Positions 45,601-53,754 of a stretch of 64,000 nucleotides of DNA are shown here, in pieces. A program made the position numbers and the translations under genes. The notes under the pieces were generated by a model. That model saw only the letters and a list, made by a program, of their open reading frames with translations, was not told where the DNA came from and searched no databases. Where the stretch lies: assembly GCA_963971285.1 (NCBI GenBank), contig OZ020253.1:14892528-14956527 (forward strand), read 5' to 3'. Source of the stretch: Astropecten irregularis (taxonomy: Eukaryota > Echinodermata > Asteroidea > Paxillosida > Astropectinidae). Every line of letters starts with the position of its first letter. Positions within the stretch are counted from its first letter, which is position 1.

Positions 45601-46749
45601 CGTACCAATACTGCTTATAATATTTCAGGGTCGTTCTGCCCAGCGCGATCGCTTCTTGTATTGTGAGCAAACAAAATGTTGTTTATCGTGTAGGAACACA
45701 TCAAGCGAAATTTACGCCATTTTGTTTTATTGCATTTCGATTACAGTATAAAAACGTAACTTTGTCCTAATTTATGGTCTACTACTAATAGGCATGGGGC
45801 TATTAGTGTCGGAACCATGCATTCCATGTTTATGGTCAGTTCCTATTCAAGTTGATCTTTTTGACAGATGAATCAAATTTTATCGACCTGAACTGACGAA
45901 ATTGACACCATTAAGTCCCTGACCGTGTTCTTATCTAACTACGAAATGAAACTTGGAAGACATAAATTAAAGTCTATATGTTGTGCGTTTGAACTTTGTA
46001 TAACAAATGTTCTTGTTTTTTTGTCGTTTAACTTTCTACTTGGAACATCAGCGCTCCTAAATATCGAAGCATTTGATTTGTTTTCAGCCAACTTTTTTCA
46101 CGGCGTGATAAGAACATTTTGTTAAAGGTACTATCATTCTTTGGAAGGAAACAAAAACAGAAATGTTCACAGATTTACGTATAATGTACAGGGTATAAAG
46201 ATGGACTTGGTACAAATTTGCCGTTAAAATTGTTTCCGCCTAAACTGCTGTATCTATTCAGAAATTAGTACAACAAAAGACCGAATGCTGTTTTGATATC
46301 CGAGATCAAAACCTCACAAATACAATTGCAATTTTTTCCCGCTGTTTTCTATTTTTTCCCAATGATCAGTTGAGCTGAAAATTTCACAGGTTTGTTTTTA
46401 TTCCATGACAAATCTAATTATGAATTAGACCGCAGCTGTTCCGTCATTTTTACCAAAGTATGATACAACCTTTTACCCATGACTTACCATACAAACCAAT
46501 TAATGTATCATAATTACATAATCTTTTGTTATATACTCTTTCACAGACAGTGCGGCTTTAAGGAATGGAGGATTTCTATTCAAGCACGTTCTCTTGCTGG
46601 CAAACAAAATGAATATTCATAAGTCTACTACTATATAGATAACAAAGCCCCCCCCCGCCCCCGCCCATTGTCTTTGGCTTACCTGACTGTGTGACGATTG
46701 CGGCAATGATCAGACACGTTGCCAAGGTAACAACTACTGACGAATTCAT
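27490..46749 (-). CDS. Secreted cysteine-rich peptide precursor with duplicated 4-Cys module (four coding exons)
   Basis: Joining 46749-46683, 35102-35058, 32845-32813 and 27638-27490 gives 294 nt: 97 aa plus stop. All introns are GT-AG and all junctions phase 1. Residues 1-25 form a hydrophobic signal peptide ending SASA. Residues 26-37 form a short propeptide ending RAKR, a dibasic processing site. The mature part (38-97) starts LFWVDKK and contains eight cysteines at 50, 55, 62, 66, 72, 77, 84 and 88. Their spacing is C-x4-C-x6-C-x3-C twice, separated by five residues, which points to internal duplication. I do not recognise the family. Size, signal peptide, KR site and even cysteine count suit a secreted disulfide-stabilised peptide (antimicrobial, signalling or venom-like are all possible), but no function is shown. 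Introns are 2-12 kb while exons are as short as 33 nt, so standard gene finders would miss it. A non-coding first exon near 53.6 kb probably belongs to it. Confidence 0.8.
27698..28021. mobile_element. Palindromic MITE (intron)
   Basis: Left TTAGGCCGAAAAAAAATGGT then TGTGTTGCCCTCA; right TGAGGGCAACACAGCAATTT then TTTTTCGGCCTTA. It starts about 60 bp upstream of the last acceptor of the cysteine-rich gene. Non-coding; a 62-codon frame inside is repeat sequence. Confidence 0.8.
28036..28520. mobile_element. MITE with ~55-bp TIRs and internal GTCGACTT repeats (intron)
   Basis: Left GGCAATACTGAAGCAAATTT then ACGGAGCTCCACGAGTGCCA; right TGGCACTCTTGGAGCTCCGT then ATATTTGCTTCAGTATTGC. The interior repeats AAGTCGACTT / AAGACGACTT at short intervals. 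Fragments of the same ends occur at 2930-2950 and 31008-31033. Confidence 0.82.
28521..29175. other. Intronic sequence, nothing recognised
   Basis: Part of the last intron of the cysteine-rich gene. A GC-richer patch near 28850-28960 has no identified role. Confidence 0.4.
29176..29873. repeat. Family A element (A9) interrupted by an hAT-like MITE
   Basis: TTAA at 29176-29179 and AGGTAATACTATCATACTTT at the left; right end CCAAAGTATGATATTGCCTT. The hAT-like insert at 29468-29798 separates GATTGTTACTGTA from CTGTATCTTCCTTGATATTT. Confidence 0.85.
29468..29798 (-). mobile_element. hAT-like MITE, inverted second copy with 8-bp target duplication
   Basis: Begins CATGGGCGCGGTTCTAG and ends GATTCGCGCCTG. 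The direct repeats CTGTACCT (29460-29467) and CTGTATCT (29799-29806) differ at one base. The interior, including CACTCGCTTCTGCTATGTCT and CAACGCG, is the reverse complement of the 3535-3853 copy. Poly-G and poly-T tracts are expanded. Confidence 0.85.
29920..30029. repeat. Family D end fragment
   Basis: GAGCTGAAAATTTCACAGGT, TTTTAGTCCATGACAAATCA and CTTTACCAATCATGTATCAT match the right half of family D (46380-46474). Only one end is present. Confidence 0.6.
30030..31007. other. Intronic sequence with an unsupported open frame
   Basis: A 104-codon plus-strand stretch is open after TGTGTTTCAG (30172) to TGA (30490), but has no recognisable domain. A poly-G run at 30510-30526 follows. Otherwise unassigned. 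Confidence 0.35.
31008..31262. repeat. Chimeric repeat: end of the 28-kb-type MITE fused to family E (E4)
   Basis: TGTACGGAGCTCCACGAGTG (terminus of the 28036-28520 element) runs straight into family E interior (TTAATCATGAAAACGCTTTC, GGATTACCAACCAAATTTTC) and the E right arm GCAGCTCTATGAAATTCGCC. The E left arm is missing. Confidence 0.7.
31263..32812. other. Intronic sequence, nothing recognised
   Basis: About 1.5 kb with no repeats I can match and no supported exon, up to the donor of the 33-nt exon. Confidence 0.4.
32813..32845 (-). CDS. Cysteine-rich peptide, 33-nt microexon
   Basis: Acceptor TTAATTTCACAG, donor GTGAGT. Encodes FWVDKKSAND with split codons on both sides. It is in phase with its neighbours and sits directly after the KR site, forming the mature N-terminus. 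Recognised only because the phases and splice sites fit together. Confidence 0.75.
33126..33505. repeat. Family D element (D1)
   Basis: TTAA-AGGTTCTATGTCTATCAT at the left; interior TTTGTCTGCCTGAAATGCTG and TTTTGATCTCCGAGATGAAA; the right part (TTCCATGACAAATCAAATTA, CATACTTTGGTGAAGC) is decayed, so the end is approximate. Confidence 0.65.
33717..33864. repeat. Family A fragment
   Basis: One arm only: CTGTGGCCGTTTTTCACTGT, GTGGGCACGGTATGGGACTG, TCTTCCTTGATATTATTTGC, ending CAACCAATGAATGACCTTTAA. Confidence 0.7.
33983..34117. mobile_element. Short palindromic MITE
   Basis: AGGCCGTGTCCCGATTTCCT at the left and ATTTGGGACACGGCCT at the right are inverted; the middle is GGCTGCAGCCACTGGCTAGT, itself near-palindromic. 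135 bp, non-coding. Confidence 0.75.
34118..35057. other. Intronic sequence, nothing recognised
   Basis: Unassigned; short open frames overlap on both strands without features. Confidence 0.4.
35058..35102 (-). CDS. Cysteine-rich peptide, 45-nt exon (propeptide and KR site)
   Basis: Acceptor TTTTATTTTACAG, donor GTAAGTAT. Encodes SALAFQGSQDRAKR, which completes the signal peptide and supplies the dibasic cleavage site. Both junctions phase 1. Confidence 0.78.
35275..35688. repeat. Family F element (F2)
   Basis: TTAA-AGGTTTACTGTAATC at the left; shares TGCTTAATGCATAAT, AGTACATGTATGCCCATC and TATTTAACTTCATATGATAT with F1. Right end decayed (TGACTACAGTAAGGGCG). The long frame of F1 is not conserved here. 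Confidence 0.7.
35689..36590. other. Intronic sequence, nothing recognised
   Basis: AT-rich, no matched repeats or exons. Confidence 0.4.
36591..36985. repeat. Family C element (C3)
   Basis: TTAA at 36591-36594 and 36982-36985; left AGGTACAGTATAATATACAG with GGATTGGTAACAT, right GTGTGATCTTTACCAATCAA. Full length. Confidence 0.82.
37554..37905. repeat. Family C element (C4), opposite orientation to C3
   Basis: TTAA at 37554-37557 and 37902-37905; left AGGTATAATACATGATTGTA with AGGTCACAGTGCAGCAC; right TTACCAATCCTGTACTGTAA. Inverted relative to C3 with about 570 bp between. Confidence 0.82.
38012..38131 (+). repeat. Family P tRNA-like element (P4)
   Basis: CGAACAAATATAATTGACTA at the left; AGTCAATTTGTCTTTGTTCA at the right (inverted). 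Core from 38036: GGCTGGAAAGCTCAGTTGGT, then GGTTCGAATCCCACTCCAGT. The anticodon arm is too long for a functional tRNA. Confidence 0.72.
38306..38426 (+). repeat. Family P tRNA-like element (P5), clean inverted termini
   Basis: TTGAAAAGTGAACAAAGAAA at the left, TTTGTCTGTGCTCACTTTTC with AA at the right. Core GGCTGGATAGCTCAGTTGGT and GGTCGCCGGTTCGAATTCCG. Anticodon loop ACGGTAT lacks the invariant T33. Only about 175 bp from P4, in the same orientation. Confidence 0.75.
38431..39170. other. Intronic sequence with a conserved-looking but unassigned block
   Basis: Overlapping open frames on both strands occupy 38679-38982 (about 99 codons each way). Being open on both strands, without domains, suggests a repeat rather than an exon. 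Nothing else seen. Confidence 0.35.
39171..39406. repeat. Family A element (A10), internally deleted
   Basis: TTAA at 39171-39174 and 39403-39406. Complete left arm; the GATCTTTTAAAAAAATCTGTG junction shows that most of the right arm is missing, leaving 236 bp with both termini intact. Confidence 0.82.
39407..40292. other. Intronic sequence, nothing recognised
   Basis: Unassigned; a 76-codon frame at 39692-39922 has no supporting evidence. Confidence 0.35.
40293..40651. repeat. Family A element (A11), eroded ends
   Basis: AGGTAATACCATATTTTGTT at the left and ACCAAAGTATGATAGTACAT at the right; the interior is complete (CAGATTCATGGGCATAAATA, ATTTTCAGTCCCATGCATAC). TTAA lost on both sides. Confidence 0.8.
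40652..41846. other. Intronic sequence, nothing recognised
   Basis: No matched repeat. Open frames at 41099-41293 and 41433-41753 have no recognisable features. Confidence 0.35.
41847..42133. repeat. Tandem repeats: 12-bp minisatellite then (TTG/CTG)n microsatellite
   Basis: ATAAGTAAGCAG occurs three times in tandem (41847-41882), followed by about 230 bp of interrupted TTG, TTT and CTG triplets (41904-42133). The Val/Leu/Cys-rich frames here are products of the repeat, not genes. Confidence 0.9.
42134..43181. other. Intronic sequence, nothing recognised
   Basis: About 1 kb with no supported exon or matched repeat. Confidence 0.4.
43182..43559. repeat. Family A element (A12)
   Basis: TTAA at 43182-43185 and 43556-43559; left AGGTAGTAGGCCTACCTATC then ATACTTTGG, right CCAAACTATGATACTACCT. 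The GATCTTTTAAAAGATC centre is intact. Confidence 0.85.
43973..44205. repeat. Family E element (E5), inverted
   Basis: GCTTATAAGCACCAAGATTT at the left; TGCTTAAGCAGCTTATATGA and AATTGGCCCC at the right; interior TAAATAAAATCAGTATGACG is the reverse of the other copies. Confidence 0.8.
44206..46121. other. Intronic sequence, nothing recognised
   Basis: Nearly 2 kb of AT-rich sequence. Frames at 44506-44826 and 45925-46125 are hydrophobic only through T-richness. Confidence 0.4.
46122..46474. repeat. Family D element (D2)
   Basis: TTAA-AGGTACTATCATTCTTTGG at the left, ACCAAAGTATGATACAACCT at the right. The right half has the D-specific GAAAATTTCACAGGTTTGTT and TCCATGACAAATCTAATTAT; the left half matches the A/C core. 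Confidence 0.78.
46683..46749 (-). CDS. Cysteine-rich peptide, start exon (signal peptide)
   Basis: ATG at 46749 begins MNSSVVVTLATCLIIAAIVT, a clear signal peptide, and the exon ends CAGTCAG before GTAAGC. The ATG directly follows a long pyrimidine tract and TATTTCAG on the minus strand, so the start codon is the first codon of a non-first exon and the 5' UTR lies in another exon. Confidence 0.82.
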
Positions 46750-46857
46750 CTGAAATAAAAAAGGAGAAAAAAAAAGAAAAAAAAGGACAAGAAAATAAAT
46801 TACATTAATCCAGACAGTCATATAAAGAGGGATAAAAGATACAGGAATCCATTAACT

Positions 46858-47180
46858 TGTGATTTATATTTCCATATTTCCAACAGACATGTTCACATAT
46901 TTACGTTTAACTTATACAGGGTATCAAGATGGACGTAAACAAGAAACGAGTAAAACAAAAGACCAAAAACAATTTTCATCTCAAAAATCAAAACCTCACA
47001 ATTACAATTACCTTACAATTTCGCGTAACAATAATGCAACGGTTTTCGCTGTTTTCCACTGTTTCCAATAATCAATTGAGCTGATAATTTCACAAGTTTG
47101 TTTTTATTTCATGACAAATCAAATTATGAACTTATGAGTAGCTGTTCTATCAACTTTACCAAAGTATGCTAAACCTTTAA
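46858..47180. repeat. Family D element (D3)
   Basis: Interior CAACAGACATGTTCACATAT and CTGATAATTTCACAAGTTTG; right end ACCAAAGTATGCTAAACCT-TTAA (47177-47180). Left terminus eroded; the middle has lost the CCGCCTGAAATG segment. Confidence 0.72.
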
Positions 47181-47257
47181 GAAACAGAAAATTTAAAATA
47201 CAGATGTCCCTTGGTTAAAAACAATAAAAGCAAACGGATACCATAAAGAAGCAGGTG

Positions 47258-47398
47258 TCGATTTCACCAAATTCATCGTAACTTACTATCAATCGTAGGA
47301 CATAATAATGTATTGCAGCCCTACGTAGGATACGATGGGTTATCCTTCGTAACTCGATTTACGATCGATCGTAGGGCTGCCTCGTGAAATCGACCCCA
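47258..47398. repeat. Family G element (G2)
   Basis: GTCGATTTCACCAAATTCAT at the left and CGTGAAATCGACCCC at the right, with ATCGTAGGGCTGC and GCAGCCCTACGTAGGAT as inverted internal arms. Confidence 0.8.
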
Positions 47399-47877
47399 GG
47401 GCATGTTTTATGCCCCAATCGGTGCGGTTTTTGTATTCTTATATTGACACTTGCCGATTTGCGACTTTGCTGACATGTGGCCAAACGCCGTATATACATG
47501 TCCACGACTGTCACTTATCGTCAGTGATTAAGCATGTCGCTGTCATGGTCAATGAGTGCAAATGTCGTGTAATCAGCCTGTATCTATATGGACTGCGCGC
47601 CTAACTAGACACCTGATGTAATTACCACGAATCGGTCGGATTTCCAGTTAATGCAACGAGGAAAGAGAGACAGGTCTCTCCAGCGACGCACCAGAGTGAG
47701 GACCGACTTGCAAATCCCGTAGAGAGTTCACTAGTCTCTATATTCTGATTAAGGTGATGTCTTCATCCCAGCACAGAGAAGGTAAGTACTATACATTGTA
47801 TAACCCATGGTCCCTGAGTCTGCCTGAGTCAACCCACATCAGTTTCCAATCTGCATTTTGCAGTTTGTTAAAGGTAG
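47399..47877. other. Unassigned sequence in the first intron of the cysteine-rich gene
   Basis: A plus-strand GAGAAGGTAAGTACTA (47787-47802) is a good splice-donor match, but no partner exon can be supported. Confidence 0.35.
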
Positions 47878-48430
47878 TATCATACTTTGGTAAGAAACCA
47901 AAACAGAAATGTTCACAGATTTACGTATAACTTACAGGGTATGAAGATGGTGGTGGTAGAAACATACCGTTAACATTTTTCCGCCTGAAATGCTATATTT
48001 ATCCAGAAATTGGTAAAACAACGACCGAAAATCGATGATCTTTTAAAAGATCAACAATGAAAGAGATAAGACTTAAGAAATACTGTGGATGTTTTTCACT
48101 GTTTTCTCAAAAAGTGGGCACCGTATGGGACTGAAATTTTCAGTGAAAGAGATATACAATAACAGACATCTGTGAAAATTCTAGTCCCATACGGTGCCCA
48201 CTTTTTGAGAAAACAGTGAAAAACATCCACAGTATTTCTTAAGTCTTTTTTCTTTTATTAGTCACTGGTTTTACTCTTTTCTGGATAAATCCAGCATTTC
48301 AGGCAGAAATATGTCAACTGTATGGTTCTACAATCACCGTCTTTACACCTTGTAAGTTACACGTAAATCTGTGAACATTTCTGATTTGGTTTCTTACCAA
48401 AGTATATGATAGTTTGATACTACCTTTTAA
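47878..48430. repeat. Family A double element (A13), two copies joined head to head
   Basis: TTAA-AGGTAGTATCATACTTTGGT at 47878 leads into one copy up to GACTGAAATTTTCA (about 48143). A second, oppositely oriented part runs from CAGACATCTGTGAAAATTCT to GATACTACCT-TTAA (48430). The unit is about 550 bp instead of 366. Confidence 0.78.
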
Positions 48431-49348
48431 GCAAATGGAGATTGGCAATCTCGCATCTGTCTTTATAGAAAGTGCGTCTTGTATCCTACAAACCCTAGCC
48501 CCAGTGAAATTGTATGAGAATGTTGAGAAAGTCATTTCCACTTAGGACTTGTTAAAGACATTGCCTCGCAAACAAACGCAATATGGCATGTGGGATGAGT
48601 CCAGAGAGTCGCATTGGGTTCAGATGCTCGTGAGAATTTCATCTGTATAATGAGTGTCTGATGGCGGAGGCGTAGAGGATGCGGTAAAATCAGGACAGCC
48701 TCCTCGGTATATAGACAGTGAAGAATGAGAGGGGAGGAAAAAATGACGAGCAGAATGTTACACAGAACACAGCGGTGTGACGGTCTGGTCAAATTGCAAG
48801 GCTTGATTAAAGCTTACGAGTTTCCATCGCTGTGGTTAACGGGTCCGGTTGCAATACATGAGGGGGATGGATATAAGGCCTATCAGGGGGCTGAGACAAA
48901 CAAACATTGCCAGTATGCAAACGGCAAAGGTGAGACTAAGACCAGACCCCAGGACTCGAACCAGACACACACAGCAATTCCACCTCCCACCCTTGTTTAG
49001 TTCTGCTCATTGCATTCAGGAGGAAAGCCAGGCATCACACGGAGTTGAACCTGTGAACGTCTCAGTATAATTCCGGTGAAATCGAAAATAAGAATTTCTG
49101 CAATTATTGGAACCCGGAATCGACGTCAAAAGATAACGAATAACGCACACAAACAGCAATTTCTACTTGACAATGTATTGATGGATTGCCAGGTTTCTTG
49201 GTCTGTGACTTTTTGCTGGAATGTTTTTAGGATAGTGAAAAAACCTCCAAACGATCAATCCATGATTACTATAAGTTGTGACGCCTTAAATATGAAAGAA
49301 ATGTTTGTTCCTGTCCTTGCCCTTCATGGTGTCACTGCTTAGATAAGA
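48431..49348. other. Unassigned sequence
   Basis: Overlapping frames on both strands (48532-48792, 48725-49070) without recognisable domains. Confidence 0.35.
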
Positions 49349-49488
49349 AACCAGTACGTCTTTTAAGTCAGATGCATGGGAATGCTTCATTTTACTGTGG
49401 GAATATCGTACATTTTGTGGGCGTGCGAGCGTGTTAGTGGAGGGAGTTTTTCCACAGATTCATCTCCGAAGGCGTTGAAAGGTAATAT
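49349..49488 (+). repeat. Direct repeat, left copy (partner 49886-49996)
   Basis: GAAACCAGTACGTC, then TCAGATGCATGGGAATGCTT, TTTTGTGGGCGTGCG and TTCATCTCCGAAGGCGTT. The same order recurs to the right of the family A copy A14, so the two flanks of that element are duplicated. Confidence 0.8.
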
Positions 49489-49884
49489 CATACTTTGTTT
49501 TGTTTTTTGTCAAAGAAATACAGATTCATGGGCAAAAAATATCAAGGAAGACACAGTAACAGTCATCTGTGAAAATTTCCACTCCCATACGATGCCCACT
49601 TTTTGAGGAAACAGTGAAAAACGCCCACAGTATTTTAAAAATCTTTAACCGTTATTTTTGATCTTTTAAAGATCAAAACTAATTTTGGTCACTGGTTTTA
49701 CTATTTTCTGGATAAAACAGCATTTCAGGCAGAACAGTTTCAACGGTATATTTCTTTATAACCTGTAAGTTACATGTAAATCTGTGAAGATTTCTGTTTC
49801 GGTATGCTACCACGGTATCACCATCTTTAAAACCCGTAAGATACAGGTAAATATGTGAAGATATCTGTATGATATTACCTTTAA
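49484..49884. repeat. Family A element (A14) between direct repeats
   Basis: AGGTAATATCATACTTTG at the left; GATATTACCT-TTAA (49881-49884) at the right. The right arm contains a partial internal repeat (GTGAAGATTTCTG and GTGAAGATATCTG). Confidence 0.8.
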
Positions 49885-49885
49885 G

Positions 49886-49996
49886 AAACCAGTTAGTCAG
49901 ATGCATGGGAATGCTTCATTTCACTGTAGGAATATTTTGTGGGCGTGCGTGATGTTAGTGGAGTTTTTCGACAGGTTCATCTCCGAAGACGTTTAA
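49886..49996 (+). repeat. Direct repeat, right copy
   Basis: GAAACCAGTTAGTCAGATGC, ATTTTGTGGGCGTGCGTGAT and TTCATCTCCGAAGACGTTTA. Diverged from the left copy by several substitutions and short indels. Confidence 0.8.
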
Positions 49997-50164
49997 TGGC
50001 CGAGAATTATTTCGATTTGAAATTATTGTCTCAAAATCAGTTTAGGAACAATACTTTGCACAGACTATTGGAAAATTAACGGCAACAGAGAAGAGGATTA
50101 ATGGTCAGAAAACCAGGAAGGAGCGCGCGCATGTCTGTCTGTTTGTTCATTTTGTGTGCTTGGT

Positions 50165-50330
50165 GTTAGGAGCTATACGGCCCGACGTTTCGATCCTAAA
50201 TCAGGGTTCTCCTCCAACCTTTGAGGACGATCCTGCTATAGGATCGAAACGTCAGGCCCTCAAAACGTTTCAGTTCATTGTTTGGTTAATGAGCAGTTCG
50301 CAGCAGTTTATTACTTGCATTTGTTTGTTT
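50165..50330. repeat. Family B element (B6)
   Basis: CGGCCCGACGTTTCGATCCT at the left, GGATCGAAACGTCAGGCCCT at the right around CTCCTCCAACCTTTGAGGAC; followed by the common flank GAGCAGTTCGCAGCAGTTTA. Confidence 0.78.
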
Positions 50331-51673
50331 ACAAGTTCCTGTTGGTTCCGCGGTGAGTGTGTTTTTGTTCAGGCCTATTAGTAAAGATTCAAACTTCGAG
50401 CGGTTTCTACCAAACTTGCAAAATATGCCCAATGAAATGTTGAAGGTCTAAAAACATCAAAACTATACAAGCCCCGTACTCAGCCTAAAAGTAAAGAAAT
50501 GCGTAAATATAATAATTCGATTACTGAATTCCCCCATTGCAAACTGCTAAAAAGCCCTCAGGTAAAGTTGAGCATACGTATGTTATTGATCTTAGAGGTA
50601 TAAGTGAAACAAAAACCCTCCAAAGTTACAGGAGCCATTTGAAAGATATACGATGTAAAGAGGAGATTAACATTTATACAAAAACCCTTTGAGCTAAAAC
50701 TTGGTGGCTGAATGGCTGAATATTATACCAGGGCTGTGCATCGGGTAGCGGTATATTGGTATCGATTTCACGATGTGCGTCTTCAGAGGTATTTTCTTTC
50801 AAAAAACCCTAATGGCACAACAAATACGGTGCTTAATATTAAGTGTATATCGCATTTTGACGAACTGTTACAAGATGTCTATAGTGGTCCCATCGGTGCC
50901 TGCGGTCACAAAACGTCTTCTCTTCTATTTTTTTCGGTCGGGTATTCTTTTTTTTAGGTTGTCTTATTTCGAATTAACCTTTGAGAAAGATTTTTCTTCC
51001 GAGTGCATTTGAAATTCTATAGCCATTTAGCCGATGTCCCATGTTATTGGGGAAAATGCATTCATTACTTCGCAACTCGACTCTGATCATGTCAAAATAT
51101 ATGCCGTCACTTCTTAAAAAAAAATTGTTCGGTTTGAGGACGATCATATTTTCTTAATTTTGGATAGGAAACTTTGATATAAAAATATATGTTTTGTTTA
51201 TTTTTTTTTAATATTGCGAAATATTGCCACAAAATTCACTTTTGCATTTACAAAAACAAATCCCTTTGTTAATAGTTTGAAGTGGCGAAACAATTCTTTA
51301 ATTCTTGGGAAATGCTCCAACTCTTCGTTTTTTCTGTACGCTGAAAAAGTATTTAAGCATGCATAAAGGGGGTGGTAAAATGCTCGCTGTATGCGGCAAG
51401 TTTCTCGTAAAGATATCTTGGTTTTAAAAACTTCATTGTTAAAAAATAAAAATCGACCGAAAAAAATACCGAAAAAAACCTCAGATTTCGTTTTGATGGC
51501 AGATCGGAATTTGGAATAGGCATACAGTAATAATAAGGCATCGGTATCGAAAAGAAATACTTTTTGGCAAAGCAAATAAGGCCGACTGCGCGGATAATTC
51601 ATTACTTTGCAAAGACCAGATAATTTGAATATAGTTATAATTATGCTCTCAATCCCGTAACCATCAAGTACAG
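50331..51673. other. Unassigned AT-rich sequence
   Basis: A 176-codon minus-strand frame (51198-51728) is the longest here, but its composition (F, K, L, I) follows the base composition and no domain is recognisable. Not called as a gene. Confidence 0.4.
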
Positions 51674-51822
51674 GCATTTTCACACGATGCAAAAAACAAA
51701 ATTCGCAAGGCTTGCGAATTTTTCTCATGCTTGAGAAATCTTACGAAAGTGTCACTGTGTGAATAAGGGACACCAATTGAGAAAGACTCGCCTTGCGAGT
51801 TTCTTTAGTTGTGAAAAGGCCA
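51674..51822. repeat. Palindromic element
   Basis: GCATTTTCACACGATGC at the left, TTAGTTGTGAAAAGGCC at the right; inside are the perfect hairpin AATTCGCAAGGCTTGCGAAT and ACTCGCCTTGCGAGT. Confidence 0.6.
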
Positions 51823-53560
51823 AGTTTATTATTTAGAAATTAACTGAAAGCACAGACCAGATGTCATGTTGTGGTGAGCCAGAGTAGGGAAAGGAAGGGA
51901 GAGGTTCGGATAGAATTTTGAATGTTGGTCCCAGAATAACTTGTGCAATGCTTGAATGACAGAGAAAACGGCAAAAACAGTCCCAAAACTCTTCGCCTAA
52001 AACTGCCAAGATAATTGTCTACGGCCTGCAATGATCATCTACAGTATATCAAACAAAATAAAACAAAATAGCGAAATAAATTTAAAAGTCAGGGAGCGAG
52101 AGGGACTGTTTGACTGATGATACGAAAGGCTTTGCTCATTTTCAATAACTTAAGGGCAAAAATATTGTCAGTTGTCAGCAAAGACGAATGAGAATCCTCC
52201 ACAACTCCGCTCCATAAGCATTACCCTCAATGGTTTGCTAAAGGGCATTTACAAGGTTTTGTAAGGTAAGTTATACCTCTTATCTTTGCACATTTGCCTG
52301 TATTTCGAGAATCATAAGTGGCATACTTGCTGATTCCAATAAAACATTTTTAAATTGGAGTCTTTTAAGAATGATTGATCAAGGAATAAGTCAAAGTCAC
52401 TTAACAGGTAAATTTCGTTGATTTCCCATAACAAAGCGGATTAAATAAATCAACAACAAAAACATTTACAGGCGAAAAGTGTGCTACACTAAGCTCGCCA
52501 AACTGCTAGTTTTATAACGAATGAAGGTGTTAAAATGCCAGGCAAAGGAAAATCTGTCAAAATTGTCCAAACAAAAATATCAAAGGTCATTCTTAAGCTC
52601 CTGAAATAAGATTATATCGCAACAGATGGGTGAAAATAATCCATCATTGGTTCAAAGAAGCCGATAACACGACGCTGTACACTTCAGACGAAGTCCCTAA
52701 TTCCAATTATTGAAATGAGGCGTGTATGTATGGACGTATAAGCAATGGTATATAATATAGCACTCAAAATGAATACAGATTGGCAAGTTATACTCCTATC
52801 GATTTTTCTACAGGTGGATATAAGCAAGTCCCTTCAGGCAAAGACAAGTTGGCGACATGTGGTCTATGGATCCAATATTAGAAAAGCCTCAAGACTTATA
52901 TGGCATTTAGGTCATAGTCCAAATAACACGCGTGATAGGATTTAAGTTTTACCAGAAATGGCAGTTAAAATTAGGACGTATAAGAACAATTTGATTTGGT
53001 TTTTGCAAACCGGCGCATGCCGCATGGTATCAGTTTTGTTTGATCAAATTGAGGCGACGATCTTTAAGATTCAGATTTCATATACATTATAGTACCAGGT
53101 TTAGCTTTTCTTGCTGCTTAAGAGCGGAATATGCTTGAAGTTTGGAGCGAAATGGTTTTTGTCATTTTGGAGTTACGTTCGCGGAGGACTTTCTTCGAGA
53201 AATCGCATAAATGTCAGCCCTCCGCACGATAGTCGCGGTATTAGTTGCAAAAATTGTTGTTTTTCGACAAAAAGGATTCGAGACGGCACATCTAAAAAAT
53301 AATGTGATTTAGACAGTACAGATGAGTGGAGTTTCATCAGTATATCGCCACCACGACATATTGCTCCATAGCAATTAAACGCAAAATGCCTGAAGTTTTA
53401 ACTGTCACGTATAGGCCTACCAAGTTTGGAAAAGTTCTAGGCCTACGCAGTTCTATAACTGGTGGTATAAAACAACTCGAACACATTGCAAAATATGGGA
53501 ATTTTCACACCTATTTTGGTGACACTAGATACTGATGAACGTATATATGAAAATGCTTAC
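51823..53560. other. Unassigned sequence in the presumed first intron
   Basis: No matched repeats. Short frames (52745-52945, 53111-53302, 53326-53535) lack support. Confidence 0.4.
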
Positions 53561-53730
53561 CTTGATTTGTGTATGTTTGGTGAGTCTTGTCTTCTGCAAG
53601 TTGTGACGACGTCCGAAGCTTTGGTGCGGAATTTGCGTAAAATGAAGGACCGCTTGGAACAAAAGCACCAGATTTCCACAGCGAGAGTTTCAGTGAGTGT
53701 AGCGCGTAGTTGAGATTGTCAAAAATGCTT
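53561..53730 (-). other. Probable non-coding first exon of the cysteine-rich gene
   Basis: Minus-strand sequence downstream of a TATA box, about 170 nt, without any ATG, ending AAATCAAG before a strong donor GTAAGCAT (donor GT at 53560-53559). The next minus-strand exon with a suitable acceptor is the ATG-leading exon at 46749, which needs an upstream untranslated exon. Linkage across a 6.8-kb intron is inference. Confidence 0.45.
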
Positions 53731-53754
53731 GAAATGCTGTTGGAATCGTCTGGT

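Noticed and set aside
47787-47802. Strong plus-strand splice donor GAGAAGGTAAGTACTA
   Set aside because: No coding exon or acceptor on the plus strand can be paired with it.
51198-51728. 176-codon minus-strand open frame
   Set aside because: Composition follows AT-rich DNA; no domain, signal peptide or splice context, and its 5' end overlaps a palindromic repeat.
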